Source of the DNA: CAVSMC01 sp963728935
GTDB lineage: Bacteria; Pseudomonadota; Gammaproteobacteria; Burkholderiales; Casimicrobiaceae
Direction of reading: 5' to 3'
Assembly: GCA_963728935.1 (NCBI GenBank)
Contig: CAVSMC010000002.1
Location: forward strand, 62,001 to 126,000
Length of the DNA: 64,000 bases
Both the position numbers and the translations under genes were made by a program. How positions within the stretch are numbered: the stretch's first letter is position 1; every line of letters starts with the position of its first letter. The notes beneath the pieces are model-generated. The model saw only the letters and a program-made list of their open reading frames with translations, made no database searches and had not been told where the DNA came from. Below, in pieces: positions 43,156-52,076 of this stretch.

Positions 43156-43161
43156 CAGCGT

Positions 43162-44256
43162 ATGAGGCGAGCCGACGCGCCGATCGAACGCCTGGACGTG
43201 GCGGCGTTCGTCGTACCGACGGCCACGCCCGAGTCCGACGGAACGCTCGAATGGTCGTCGACGACGCTCGTGCTGGTCGAGGTGCACGCAGCGAACGTCG
43301 ACGCGCTGGGCTTCAGCTATGCCGATACCGCGACGGCAGTGCTGGTGCGCGACAAGCTGCGCGACGTCGTGATCGGTCGCGATGCGTTCGCCGTGTCCGA
43401 TTGCTGGAAGGCGATGGTCGCGTCGATCCGCAATCTCGGCCGGCCGGGGATCGCGTCAATGGCAATCGCCGCCGTCGACAACGCGCTGTGGGACCTGAAG
43501 GCGCGGCTGCTCGACCTGCCGCTCGTGCGCTTGCTCGGCCAGCTGCGCGCGCGGGTTCCGGTATACGGCAGCGGCGGCTTTACGTCGTACTCGATCGCGC
43601 AATTGACCGACCAGCTGCGCGGCTGGCGCGACGACGGCATCGGCCGCGTCAAGATGAAGGTCGGCCACAATCCCGCGGACGATCCGCTGCGCGTGCGCGC
43701 GGCACGCGAGGCGATCGGCGACGCCGAGCTCTTCGTCGACGCAAACGGCGGTTACGATCGAAAGCAGGCGCTCGCGATGGCGCAGCGCTTCGCCGACTCG
43801 CGCGTCACGTGGCTCGAGGAGCCGGTCTCGAGCGACGATCTCGACGGCTTGCGGCTGCTGCGCGATTGCGCGCCGCCGGCGATCGAGATCGCTGCGGGCG
43901 AGTACGGCTACGCCCTTGGTTACTTCCGCGCGATGCTCGCGGCCGGAGCGGTCGACGTCTTGCAGGCGGATGCGACGCGCTGCGCGGGTATCACCGGCTT
44001 CATGCGAACCGCCGCGCTGTGCGAAGCGTTGCATGTGCCGCTGTCGAGTCACTGCGCGCCGGCGATCCATGCTCATCCGTGTTGCGCTGCTGCGCCGGTA
44101 CGCCACGTCGAGTACTTCTTCGACCACGTCCGGATCGAGCGAATGCTGTTCGACGGCGCGATCGGTGCGCGCAACGGCGCACTCGAGCCCGATCGTTCGC
44201 GTCCCGGCTTAGGGCTCGAGCTTCGCCGAGCCGATGCCCGTCGATACGCGGCGTAG
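43162..44256 (+). CDS. Enolase-superfamily enzyme (mandelate racemase / muconate cycloisomerase type)
   Basis: 364 residues. The N-terminal capping domain is followed by the barrel with RVKMKVGHNP (KxK catalytic lysine region), ELFVDANGGY (first metal Asp), VTWLEEPVSSDD (metal Glu), IAAGEYGYAL (metal Glu), DVLQADATRCAGITG and SSHCAPAIHAH (His of the HxD-type dyad region). The pattern fits mandelate-racemase-like dehydratases or epimerases of sugar acids. The substrate is unknown. It starts 6 bp after the broken TPP enzyme gene, so they were once co-transcribed. Confidence 0.85.
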   Translation: MRRADAPIERLDVAAFVVPTATPESDGTLEWSSTTLVLVEVHAANVDALGFSYADTATAVLVRDKLRDVVIGRDAFAVSDCWKAMVASIRNLGRPGIASMAIAAVDNALWDLKARLLDLPLVRLLGQLRARVPVYGSGGFTSYSIAQLTDQLRGWRDDGIGRVKMKVGHNPADDPLRVRAAREAIGDAELFVDANGGYDRKQALAMAQRFADSRVTWLEEPVSSDDLDGLRLLRDCAPPAIEIAAGEYGYALGYFRAMLAAGAVDVLQADATRCAGITGFMRTAALCEALHVPLSSHCAPAIHAHPCCAAAPVRHVEYFFDHVRIERMLFDGAIGARNGALEPDRSRPGLGLELRRADARRYAA

Positions 44257-44292
44257 CGATTCGCCGAACGTCAGCATCGAAGGAAGATCGCG

Positions 44293-44730
44293 ATGAAAGC
44301 CAAAGTCCTCAACGACGCGCCTGAGCGAACTTTCGCGCTCGTGTTCGAGATCGGCGACGACGTGCTTCCCGGCCTGCTCGGATTCGCGCGCGAGCACAAC
44401 CTGGCAGCCAGCCACTTCTCCGCAATCGGGGCGTTCCAGCGGCTGACGCTCGGTTACTTCGACTGGCAGACGAAGGATTACCTGAAGATTCCGATCGACG
44501 AGCAGGTCGAGGTCGTTTCGCTGCTGGGCGACATCGCGCTCGACGGCAATGAGCCCAAGGTGCACGCGCATGTCGTCGTCGGCAAGCGCGACGGCACCGC
44601 CCATGGCGGTCATCTTCTCGCCGCGATCGTGCGGCCGACGCTCGAAGTGATGGTGATCGAATCGCCCGGCTATCTCGCGCGCCGTTTCGATTCTGCGAGC
44701 GGGCTCGCGCTGATCGACCCTGGCGCCTAG
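44293..44730 (+). CDS. PPC/DUF296 domain protein
   Basis: 145 residues, a single PPC domain: TFALVFEIGDDVLPGLLGFAREHNLAASHFSAIGAFQRLTLGYFD, then VEVVSLLGDIALDGNEPKVHAHVVVGKRDGTAHGGHLLAAIVRPTLEVMVIE. The HAHVV.G..DG...GGHL motif carries conserved His residues that bind metal in bacterial structures. In plants the domain is joined to AT-hooks; in bacteria its role is unknown. The ATG at 44293 follows GAAGGAAGATCGCG. Confidence 0.9.
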   Translation: MKAKVLNDAPERTFALVFEIGDDVLPGLLGFAREHNLAASHFSAIGAFQRLTLGYFDWQTKDYLKIPIDEQVEVVSLLGDIALDGNEPKVHAHVVVGKRDGTAHGGHLLAAIVRPTLEVMVIESPGYLARRFDSASGLALIDPGA

Positions 44731-44845
44731 CCGCGAGCGGCGCGGCCGACTGAGCGACGCGCCCGCATCGATCGCCATCGCCCGGAACCTCGGGCCACGC
44801 CGCGGCTCGAACCGGTATGGCCCCGGAGCAAAACGGAGGCGTGCC

Positions 44846-45326
44846 ATGGATAGTCGTCAGATTCAGTCCGGCGTGCTGGCCGGATTCGTCGCGACCGTTG
44901 TGCTGTCGGTGTTCATGCTGGCGAAGGGAGGGATGGATCTCGTCCCGCAGCTGAACGTCATCCGCATGCTCAATGCCATGATGGGCGCCGAGAACGCGCC
45001 GGCGGCGGGCTGGGTCGTCCACTTCATGATCGGGACGCTGCTTTTGGGGCGTTCTGTTCGGCCTGGTCGAGTCTAAGCTGCCGATCGGATCTATCGTTGC
45101 AAAGGGCATGCTGTTTGCCACGGCCGCATGGTTGCTGATGATGGTGATCGTTATGCCGTTGGCGGGCGCCGGATTGTTCGGTGTGCACATCGGGTTGATC
45201 GCGCCGATTCTCACTCTGGTCCTGCACCTCGTTTATGGAACGGTGCTCGGGGGCTTCTACGGCTGGCTCGTGCGGCGCCATCATTCGCCGACCGCCGGTT
45301 CCTGGCCGGGCGGCCGCGAGCGCTGA
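44846..45326 (+). pseudogene. DUF6789-like four-helix membrane protein with a one-base frameshift
   Basis: From the ATG at 44846 the frame reads SGVLAGFVATVVLSVFMLAKGGMDLVPQLNVIRMLNAMMGA to FMIGTLLLG, then derails. Removing one T from the run TTTT at 45042-45045 restores TLLWGVLFGLVESKLPIGSIVAKGMLFATAAWLLMMVIVMPLAGAGLFG to the stop at 45326. The rest of the gene is intact and well conserved, so the indel is either very recent or an error in a homopolymer. The family has no known function. Confidence 0.7.
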
Positions 45327-45393
45327 GGCGGCATGGTAGCCGAAGCAAGGCAAGCGCGTTCATATTGCCCACAAGTACTCCGAGGTTGGTCGA

Positions 45394-46359
45394 ATGGAAA
45401 TTCAGGAACGGCCGGCAAACTATCGAGGCCCCAACCTCGACCCGACCGGCGTCGAGCTACGCCGGCGATGGCTGGCGCGCGGAGTGTACGCGCTGCTCGC
45501 CGACGCGATCCCGAAAGACAACAGCGGCATCGTCGTCGGCGATCGCGGAGCGCTCATCATCGATGCCGGCATCAACGGCGCCGCGGCTCGACGGATCCAG
45601 CAGCGCGTTCGTGCAATCACCGACAAGCCACTGCTCTACCTAGTGAACACGAACTATCACGGCGATCACACGTTCGGCAACTATGCGTTTCCGTCATCGG
45701 TGGAAGTAATTGCGCATCGAAAGACGCGCGACAGCATGACTGACCTCGCGGCGGAGAAGCGGATCCGCATGGGAAACCTCTACGGGAACGCCGATGCGCT
45801 ACGCGACGTGACGACCTGGCGGCGGCCCGATCGCGTCTTCGACGACGCCTGCATGGAGCTCGATCTCGGAAACCGCAAAGTGCAGCTGTGGCACTTCGGA
45901 CCCGGGAACACGCCGGGAGACACCATCGTCTACGTGCCCGACGCCAAAGTAGCCTGGACGGGAAACTTCGTCTCCAACGAGCACGTCACGACGATGCTTC
46001 TGGAGTGCGGACCTCGCGACTACATCGATAGCCTCGCGCGCTGCGCGAACACGCTCTCCAACCTCGAGCGCATCGTGCCGGGCCACGGACCGATCGGAAA
46101 GCCCGCCGCGATCCCGCATCTCATCGATTATCTGTGGTGGCTGCTGCGTGAGGTCGACGACGCGATGCGCCTGCGTCTCTCCTGCGCGGCCGCGGTTGAG
46201 GCGGTTGCGCTCGACTCGCGATTCCTGATGCCGCGCTGGAGTCCGGCGGCGAGATTGAACCCGATGCTGCGGCAGTTCCACCGCTTGAACGTGCTGGTCA
46301 CCTATCGCGTGCTCGCACGGGAGCGAGCGGCGGGGGCGCAGCGTTCCCGGGCTGCGTGA
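45394..46359 (+). CDS. Metallo-beta-lactamase fold hydrolase
   Basis: 321 residues. The metal-binding motif is NTNYHGDHTFGN (HxHxDH pattern with Tyr-His-Gly-Asp-His), preceded by GDRGALIIDAGINGAAARRIQQRV. Later ligands are in LWHFGPGNTPGDTIVYVPDAKVAWTGNFV (Asp/Cys region) and IVPGHGPIG (last His). The family covers glyoxalase II-like, lactonase and other hydrolases; the first His of the motif is replaced by Asn, which several subfamilies share. Substrate unknown. It follows the broken DUF6789 gene. Confidence 0.8.
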   Translation: MEIQERPANYRGPNLDPTGVELRRRWLARGVYALLADAIPKDNSGIVVGDRGALIIDAGINGAAARRIQQRVRAITDKPLLYLVNTNYHGDHTFGNYAFPSSVEVIAHRKTRDSMTDLAAEKRIRMGNLYGNADALRDVTTWRRPDRVFDDACMELDLGNRKVQLWHFGPGNTPGDTIVYVPDAKVAWTGNFVSNEHVTTMLLECGPRDYIDSLARCANTLSNLERIVPGHGPIGKPAAIPHLIDYLWWLLREVDDAMRLRLSCAAAVEAVALDSRFLMPRWSPAARLNPMLRQFHRLNVLVTYRVLARERAAGAQRSRAA

Positions 46360-46448
46360 TGCTGCGCAAAGCGTGGGCGTCCGCCGGAACGTGACGGTCG
46401 CAGCGTCGAGGCGGCGTTCGATGCGAAATCGGATGCGAGGACGACATC

Positions 46449-47215
46449 ATGAACACTGCGACGATCGAGGTCATTGAGCGCCGGCCTAAGCTGCGCGAGG
46501 CACGGACCTCAGCCGAGGGCGGAGACGTTGATGCGGGCGCGCTCGCGCGGGCCCTGCGCCGCGAAATCGACGGCGAGGTGCGCTTCGACGAGAGCAGCCG
46601 CGCGCTCTACGCGACCGACGCCTCGAACTATCGGCAGGTCCCGATCGGCGTTGTGATCCCTCGCACGGTCGACGACGTCGCCGCGACCGTTGCCACGTGC
46701 CGCCGGTTCGGCGCACCGATCCTCGCGCGGGGCGCCGGCACAAGCCTCGCCGGCCAGTGCTGCAACGTCGCCGTGGTTATCGACATGTCGAAGTACCTGA
46801 ACCGAGTGCTCGCCGTCGATCCCGCGCAACGGCTCGCGCGCGTCGAGCCGGGTGTCGTGCTGGACGATCTGCGACGAGCGACCGCGCGCTACGGCCTGAC
46901 GTTCGGCCCGGATCCCGCGACGCACGGCTGCTACCCGCCGTGCGCAGCGCCGATCGCGGAACGCTCGTCGTAGCCGACGGGTTTGCGTGCCGAGAGCAGA
47001 TCGCGCACGCAACCGGGCGGCGTGCGCTGCATCCGGCGGAAGTGCTGTGGCTCGCGCTGAACGACGCAAGCGCGCAGGATACCGAGCGCGACCTCGAGCG
47101 TTCGGCGCCCCGCAGCGCGCCCGCACGTCCACCGGTACGGGCGCTCGGCTTCATTGGCGGACTGCTGCTCGGCGCGATGGCGGCGCATGCCCTCACGCAC
47201 GGCGGCAAATCGTGA
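46449..47215 (+). pseudogene. FAD-linked oxidase with a large internal deletion
   Basis: Residues 1-165 of the first frame are a normal FAD_binding_4 N terminus: DESSRALYATDASNYRQVPIGVVIPRTVDDVAATVATCRRFGAPILARGAGTSLAGQCCNVAVVIDMSKYLNRVL to FGPDPATHGCY. At about 46940 it jumps, in a different frame, to TLVVADGFACREQIAHATGRRALHPAEVLWLAL, the extreme C terminus of the GlcD/YdiJ-like two-domain oxidases that carry FeS clusters. Several hundred residues are gone. A short tail with one hydrophobic helix ends at 47215. Confidence 0.75.
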
Positions 47216-47563
47216 TTGGATATCGCCATTCGCATAAGGGTGCCGGAGCTCGTCTGCGGATACGCGCGCGAGGCCGAACTGCGCCATCCAGTCCCCTATC
47301 CTGTCGCGTGCAATCCGCAGACCTGGGCGTCGAGCGCGTTGTTGAGCGCGCTCACGAACCTGCTCGGGCTGGAGGCGGACGCTCCGCGGGCTCGCCTTCG
47401 CGTCCGACAGCCGCATCTGCCTTCATGGCTGCAAAGGCTCCAGCTCGGGCCGCTGCGGCTCGGCAACGTCCGACTCGAGCTGCATTTCGCTCGCAACCGC
47501 GATGAGGTCGTCGTACGGCCACACGTGCTCGATGGCGACATCTATGTCGAATGCCTCCGCTGA
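47216..47563 (+). pseudogene. C-terminal remnant of a glycogen-debranching enzyme
   Basis: A 115-residue frame reads ELVCGYAREAELRHPVPYPVACNPQTWASSALLSALTNLLGLEADAPRARLRVRQPHLPSWLQRLQLGPLRLGNVRLELHF. This matches the end of amylo-alpha-1,6-glucosidases (GH15-like): PVPYPVAC.PQ.WA......L.Q..LGLE.DA, then P.LP.WL..L....L..G...L. The catalytic domain is absent, and the piece abuts the deleted FAD oxidase gene, suggesting that one deletion removed both. Confidence 0.65.
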
Positions 47564-47573
47564 CGATGCATGC

Positions 47574-48566
47574 TTATAAGCGACGAGGCAACGCTTTCGC
47601 GAGCACGAGCGTCGCCACACCGACGAGCGCGCCGACGATGGCCAGACGCGCGCGGTGGGGATCGAGGATGCGCGCATCGGGTACGGCGCGATTGCCAAAT
47701 CGGCCATGCGCTCCATAGTCGCCGTGGACGGTATGCTCGAGGTTGTCCGGCCGGCCAGGCAATTCCGTTTCGTCGCTGATTTGACCCGTCCAGGCTCTCG
47801 CGGCCATCAGGCGATCGAGCATCGAGGGGCCGAAGAGCTGGCCGACGATCGCTTGGATTGCGCTGCGACCCACCCACAACTCGCGGGCTCCCGTCGTCAC
47901 CGCGCGGTAGACGGCTTGTGCGGCGATTTCCGGTTGATAGATTCGTCCCAGCGGCTGATAGCGGTTGGAAAGCTTGTTGCGCGCCCAGTCGAATTGCGGA
48001 GTATTCATCGCCGGCAGCTGAACCATGCTCAAGCGAACCGCGCTGCGCTGATGCAGCAGTTCGGTGCGCAGGGAATCGGTGAAGCCGCGCACCGCGAACT
48101 TGGCGGCACAATACGCCGACTGCAGTGGAATAGCGCGGTACGCGAGCGCTGAACCGACCTGCACGATCGATCCGTGACCCTGGGTTCGCATCACCTCGAG
48201 CGCCGCAAGCGTGCCGTGCACACAGCCGAGAAAGGTCACCTCCATCACGCGCCGGTATTCGTCCGGCGTGACCCTCGGCACGGGCGCCACGACGGTCACC
48301 ATCGCCGCGTTCACCCACGCATCGATTGCGCCCCACGCTGCAAACGCCTTGTCGCGGCAGCGCAATAGCGCCGCGGCGTCGGACACATCGGCGGGTAACG
48401 TCAAGGCTTCGCCGCCCATCGCCTCGATTTGTCGACAAACGGAGCTCAGCCTCCGTTCGTCGCGAGCGATAACGCCGACGCGCCAGCCACGCGCGCCGAA
48501 ATGCAGGGCAATCGCGCGGCCGGCACCGGCCGAAGAGCCGGTCACGATCACGGTGTTCGATTTCAC
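47574..48566 (-). CDS. Short-chain dehydrogenase/reductase with a C-terminal membrane helix
   Basis: About 330 residues from a GTG at 48566 (KSNTVIVTGSSAGAGRAIALHFGARGW). The nucleotide-binding motif TGSSAGAG, the AAxx loop WVNAAMV, the catalytic Ser in IVQVGSALAYRAIP and YCAAK define a classical SDR. Residues after about 240 form an extension ending in a hydrophobic helix (LAIVGALVGVATLVLAKALP), which may anchor the enzyme in the membrane. Substrate unknown. The reading frame extends far upstream, but similarity begins at the GTG. Confidence 0.85.
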   Translation of the reverse strand: MKSNTVIVTGSSAGAGRAIALHFGARGWRVGVIARDERRLSSVCRQIEAMGGEALTLPADVSDAAALLRCRDKAFAAWGAIDAWVNAAMVTVVAPVPRVTPDEYRRVMEVTFLGCVHGTLAALEVMRTQGHGSIVQVGSALAYRAIPLQSAYCAAKFAVRGFTDSLRTELLHQRSAVRLSMVQLPAMNTPQFDWARNKLSNRYQPLGRIYQPEIAAQAVYRAVTTGARELWVGRSAIQAIVGQLFGPSMLDRLMAARAWTGQISDETELPGRPDNLEHTVHGDYGAHGRFGNRAVPDARILDPHRARLAIVGALVGVATLVLAKALPRRL

Positions 48567-48849
48567 GAGGCACTCGCGGCGACTTGACGATGTGGCTCCT
48601 CTTCGGTTCCTTCTGAAGCGCGTTTGCGTAGACCGTCTTGCCAGAACCGATGCACCGGCTAGTAGGACGACATCCCGCACTGCGAGTTCCAGCCCCGGCG
48701 AACGCTGCGGCTCGTCGCGCCGCGGAGTTGCGCATTCCGTCGCCGGCCCACTTCGCCCTCGCCGAGTCCCTTTTGCGCAATACCGATGGCGGCGGATTGG
48801 CGTAGATTTGCAGGGGAACAAAGATGTGATTGAGCGAATCGAAGCGGAC

Positions 48850-49227
48850 ATGCCATATGGTGATACAACGCATTGCGCCGGATACGCCTTGGCATTTGGC
48901 ATTGCCGTGACACTGTTCGGCTGCGGCCGCACCGAGCAGCCGGCCCAACCGCCGGCGCCCGCGCCGCAACCGGCGCAGGCAACACCGCCAGCGCAAAGCG
49001 GCGATACGGTTGCGGTTGCACCTTTGGTATCGGCAGCGCAACCGAACCCGTCCGCCCCGAACAGCGTCTCCAGCACGAGCAGCATGTACACAGTGGCGAG
49101 CGGCGACACGCTGCAAGCGATCGCCGAAAGCCATCATCTCGATTACCGCGACATCGCGAAATGGAATCACCTCGCGGATCCGGATCGGATCACGACCGGA
49201 CAGCCGCTACGGCTCACTGCCCCGTGA
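48850..49227 (+). CDS. LysM-domain lipoprotein
   Basis: 125 residues from the ATG at 48850. A signal peptide with lipobox LFGC (Cys about 25) is followed by a Pro/Ala/Gln-rich linker and a single C-terminal LysM domain: MYTVASGDTLQAIAESHHLDYRDIAKWNHLADPDRITTGQPLRL. LysM binds peptidoglycan glycan chains. It resembles the LysM part of NlpD-type amidase activators but lacks the peptidase-like domain. Confidence 0.85.
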   Translation: MPYGDTTHCAGYALAFGIAVTLFGCGRTEQPAQPPAPAPQPAQATPPAQSGDTVAVAPLVSAAQPNPSAPNSVSSTSSMYTVASGDTLQAIAESHHLDYRDIAKWNHLADPDRITTGQPLRLTAP

Positions 49228-49238
49228 GGCGGGCGCCG

Positions 49239-49934
49239 TCACATCCTTTCCTTCCAGCCCTTGGTGAGCAGCCAAGCGTTGATCGGCCACGACGTCAGAA
49301 ACCCCGCAAGCATCGCGATCTGCATCATGAACCAAAAGATCGGCGTCGCCTTGTCGAGCTCGTGGCCGAAAATGATGAAGGTCGCGATCGCCATCCAGCC
49401 GTACATGCCGACCTGCCAAGCCGTGAGCGAAGCCGTATCGGCCTTGAGCGCGGCGATCAGCGCGTCACGCGCCGAGAGCTGACGCATTGGTTTGATGGTG
49501 TAGTACTGAAACCCGATGCCGAACACGAACGCCGCGACGTAATCGAGCGCCCACGTGCCGAATATCGCCGCCCCGAACAGCGTGATCGGGGCGACGACGG
49601 CGATCGACTCGGCGACCACATCACCCAGGCAGCACCCGGCGCCGCAATGCGTCGCCGCGAGCGCCGCGGCCGGCGCCAGCGGCCGGTCGTGGCTCGGCAG
49701 TTTCGCGCCTGACGCTTTCGCGGCACGGAGCGCCGTCTCGGTCATCGCGCGCCCGACGCGGTAGTACGCCCAAACCCCCACCGGGCCCGAATAGAGAGCC
49801 GTGAGCGGCCAGACGAGATTCATGATCCACATGTGCTGGCGATTGCCGACGAGAATATCGATGGCGATCGCCAGCGCGCTAATCACGCCCATTGCGACGC
49901 CGATCCACGACACGACGTTCAGCCAATCCTGCAT
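49239..49934 (-). CDS. DUF4396 family membrane protein
   Basis: 231 residues, six or so transmembrane helices. The family marker is ALAATHCGAGCCLGDVVAES (HCGAGC.LGD), probably a metal-binding site inside the membrane, and the N-terminal WIGVAMGVISALAIAIDILVGNRQHMWIMNLVWPLTALYSGPVG. Function unknown. It is 24 bp downstream of the formate/nitrite-type transporter on the same strand and probably co-transcribed. Confidence 0.9.
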   Translation of the reverse strand: MQDWLNVVSWIGVAMGVISALAIAIDILVGNRQHMWIMNLVWPLTALYSGPVGVWAYYRVGRAMTETALRAAKASGAKLPSHDRPLAPAAALAATHCGAGCCLGDVVAESIAVVAPITLFGAAIFGTWALDYVAAFVFGIGFQYYTIKPMRQLSARDALIAALKADTASLTAWQVGMYGWMAIATFIIFGHELDKATPIFWFMMQIAMLAGFLTSWPINAWLLTKGWKERM

Positions 49935-49958
49935 ACCGCCTCGACGCCATTGCGAGCG

Positions 49959-50771
49959 TCAAAGTTCCTTCATGACCTGCGCGTAGGAGAGCAACGCGAA
50001 CAGCGCGGTGCCGCCAACGATGTTGCCCAGCAGAACCGGCACCGTGAAGCCGACGATCATCGAGCCGAGCGCGAGCTGATCATTTGCCACGAGCAGAAAC
50101 GCTTCGACGCTGCCGGCGACGATATGCGCGAAGCCGCCGGCGGCAATCAGGTACGTCATCAGCACCACGACCCAGAATTGGGCCGCTTCCGCGCTCGGCA
50201 GCAACCACACCATCGCGGCGATCAGAAATCCGGCCGATATCGCCCTGAAGAACATCTCGATCCAGCCGTGAGCCATCAGCTGCCCGCTTACCTCCAGCAT
50301 CGCTGCGCGCAGGTCGGGCGCGATGACAGGAGTGAACGTGCAAAACAGCGCCGCAAACAGCGTTCCGACGGTATTCGCGAGCCATACGATCGCCCACATG
50401 CGCCCCATGCGCCACAGGTTGCTCGCATTGAACTCCGCCATGACGGGCAACACCGCCGTGATCGTCGTCTCGGTGAAGAGCTGCTGCCGTCCCAGGACGA
50501 CCATTACGAATCCGACTGCATAGCCGAGGCTGCTGACGAGCATGCGCCAGGAAGCGTCGGGCAGGTACAGATGAAGGATGCTCTGCGCGAGCAGCGAAAA
50601 GCTGATCGACAGGCCGGCGGCGACGCCCGACCACCATAGCGAGATCGCGGGTCGCGCCATCTCCTCGTCGCCGCGCCTGCGAACGACTTCGTAGATGAGC
50701 GGAGTGCGCAGACCCGATCGCTCCTCGACGGTCTTCGCCTCGCGAGCCGCCACACCGTCCTTCCTGCTCAT
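49959..50771 (-). CDS. Formate/nitrite transporter family protein (YfdC-like)
   Basis: 270 residues. Six transmembrane helices with FNT marks: RPAISLWWSGVAAGLSISFSLLAQSILHLYL, FVMVVLGRQQLFTETTITAVLPV, WLANTVGTLFAALFC, and FAHIVAGSVEAFLLV with a channel His. The GRQQLFTE.T..A..P pattern belongs to the YfdC subgroup rather than FocA/NirC. Substrates are small monovalent anions in the family; for this subgroup they are unproven. Confidence 0.85.
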   Translation of the reverse strand: MSRKDGVAAREAKTVEERSGLRTPLIYEVVRRRGDEEMARPAISLWWSGVAAGLSISFSLLAQSILHLYLPDASWRMLVSSLGYAVGFVMVVLGRQQLFTETTITAVLPVMAEFNASNLWRMGRMWAIVWLANTVGTLFAALFCTFTPVIAPDLRAAMLEVSGQLMAHGWIEMFFRAISAGFLIAAMVWLLPSAEAAQFWVVVLMTYLIAAGGFAHIVAGSVEAFLLVANDQLALGSMIVGFTVPVLLGNIVGGTALFALLSYAQVMKEL

Positions 50772-50794
50772 GCGTCAACGCACATCGCGGTAGC

Positions 50795-51961
50795 CTATGG
50801 GGAGATCTGTGGCGTAGCGAAATAGAACGCGATCGCCAGCAGCACGTAGACGGCGACAAGAAGCACACCTTCGAACCATGTGACTTCGCCGTCGCGGATG
50901 ATGCCGTTGACGATCAATGCGACACTTGCGATCGCGATCAGTTCGAGCGGATTGTCGAAGACCAGATTCATCGGGCGGCCGATCGCGTTCGAGACGATCA
51001 CGAGCAGCGGCGCCGCAAGCAGCGCGACCTGGATGGTCGAACCAACGGTGATGCTGGCAACCAGAGCGATGCTTCCCCGTCGCGCGAAGTAGATCGAGGA
51101 CAAGTATTCCGCCGCGTTGCCGACCACCGCCAGCACGACGATCCCAAGGAAGAACGTGGACATCCCGAAGGCGCGCGCAGTGGGCTCCAATGCGTCGGAC
51201 ACGAGCTCGGCCATCCAGCCCGTCGCCGCGGCGCTGATCACGAGAATCCCGATCGACTGCCACAGCGTCCAACCGCGCTGCCGCGCGGGCCGCGGCTCGT
51301 CGAACGCGAACACGTCGCGATGGGTGACCAGCGTGTAGACCAGGTTGGTCGCATACACGCCGATCAGCACGACGGCGACGCTCAGACTGAGCTTCTCGTC
51401 GAGCGAGGTAACATCGGTCGATGCGAAGACGCCGCGCTCCGTGTAGTTGAAGAGCGCCGGGATCAGCAGCGCGATGAAAGCCAGGTTGAGCAGGCTCGCC
51501 ACGTGACTGGCTCGCGCCGCCTTGAATCGGAGCTGGCGCCTGCCCCACGTGCCCACGACGATCGCCAGGCCGAAGCCGAGCAGCCCGTTGCCGATGATCG
51601 AGCCGGTGATCTGAGCTTTCACGACGCTTGGGTGTCCGGCGAACAGTACGAACAGCGCGAGCACGAGCTCCGCCATGTTGCCGAACGTGACATTGAGCAG
51701 GCCTCCGATGGCACCGCCCGCCCGCTCGGCGATCGCCTCGGTCGAACGGCGGATCAACTCGGCGAGCGGCACGATCGCGGCGACCGCCGTGGCGAACGTC
51801 CAGAGGGGCGCTACATCCAGCGCGTAGTGGATGACGAGCGCACTCGAGACGAGGGCCAGCACCGAGGCGAAAACCATGATGGGCAGTGAGATCTCCGGCA
51901 GAACGGCGCACGGCGATGCAAGTTTCGCACCGGGCCGCAGGATCGACCGGCGCCAGCACAA
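50795..51961 (-). CDS. Calcium/proton exchanger (CaCA family)
   Basis: About 360-388 residues, eleven transmembrane helices in two halves. The two ion-binding alpha motifs are GLLNVTFGNMAELVLALF and LAVVGNAAEYLSSIYF, each with the essential Glu. An acidic loop between the halves reads FAFDEPRPAR. It exports Ca2+ in exchange for H+. The start is uncertain: an internal ATG near 51880 (MVFASVLALVSSAL) would give the usual N terminus. It is upstream of the transporter gene, separated by about 23 bp. Confidence 0.9.
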   Translation of the reverse strand: MCWRRSILRPGAKLASPCAVLPEISLPIMVFASVLALVSSALVIHYALDVAPLWTFATAVAAIVPLAELIRRSTEAIAERAGGAIGGLLNVTFGNMAELVLALFVLFAGHPSVVKAQITGSIIGNGLLGFGLAIVVGTWGRRQLRFKAARASHVASLLNLAFIALLIPALFNYTERGVFASTDVTSLDEKLSLSVAVVLIGVYATNLVYTLVTHRDVFAFDEPRPARQRGWTLWQSIGILVISAAATGWMAELVSDALEPTARAFGMSTFFLGIVVLAVVGNAAEYLSSIYFARRGSIALVASITVGSTIQVALLAAPLLVIVSNAIGRPMNLVFDNPLELIAIASVALIVNGIIRDGEVTWFEGVLLVAVYVLLAIAFYFATPQISP

Positions 51962-52076
51962 TCAATTAAGCCGGCAGGCTTCTTGCATAAACGGTCTCGC
52001 GGGCGCTGCGCCGGTGTCCCTATAAGCGATCGGGCGCCGCGCAGGTGTCCCTGTCAACGATCGAAGGAGAGCACCG

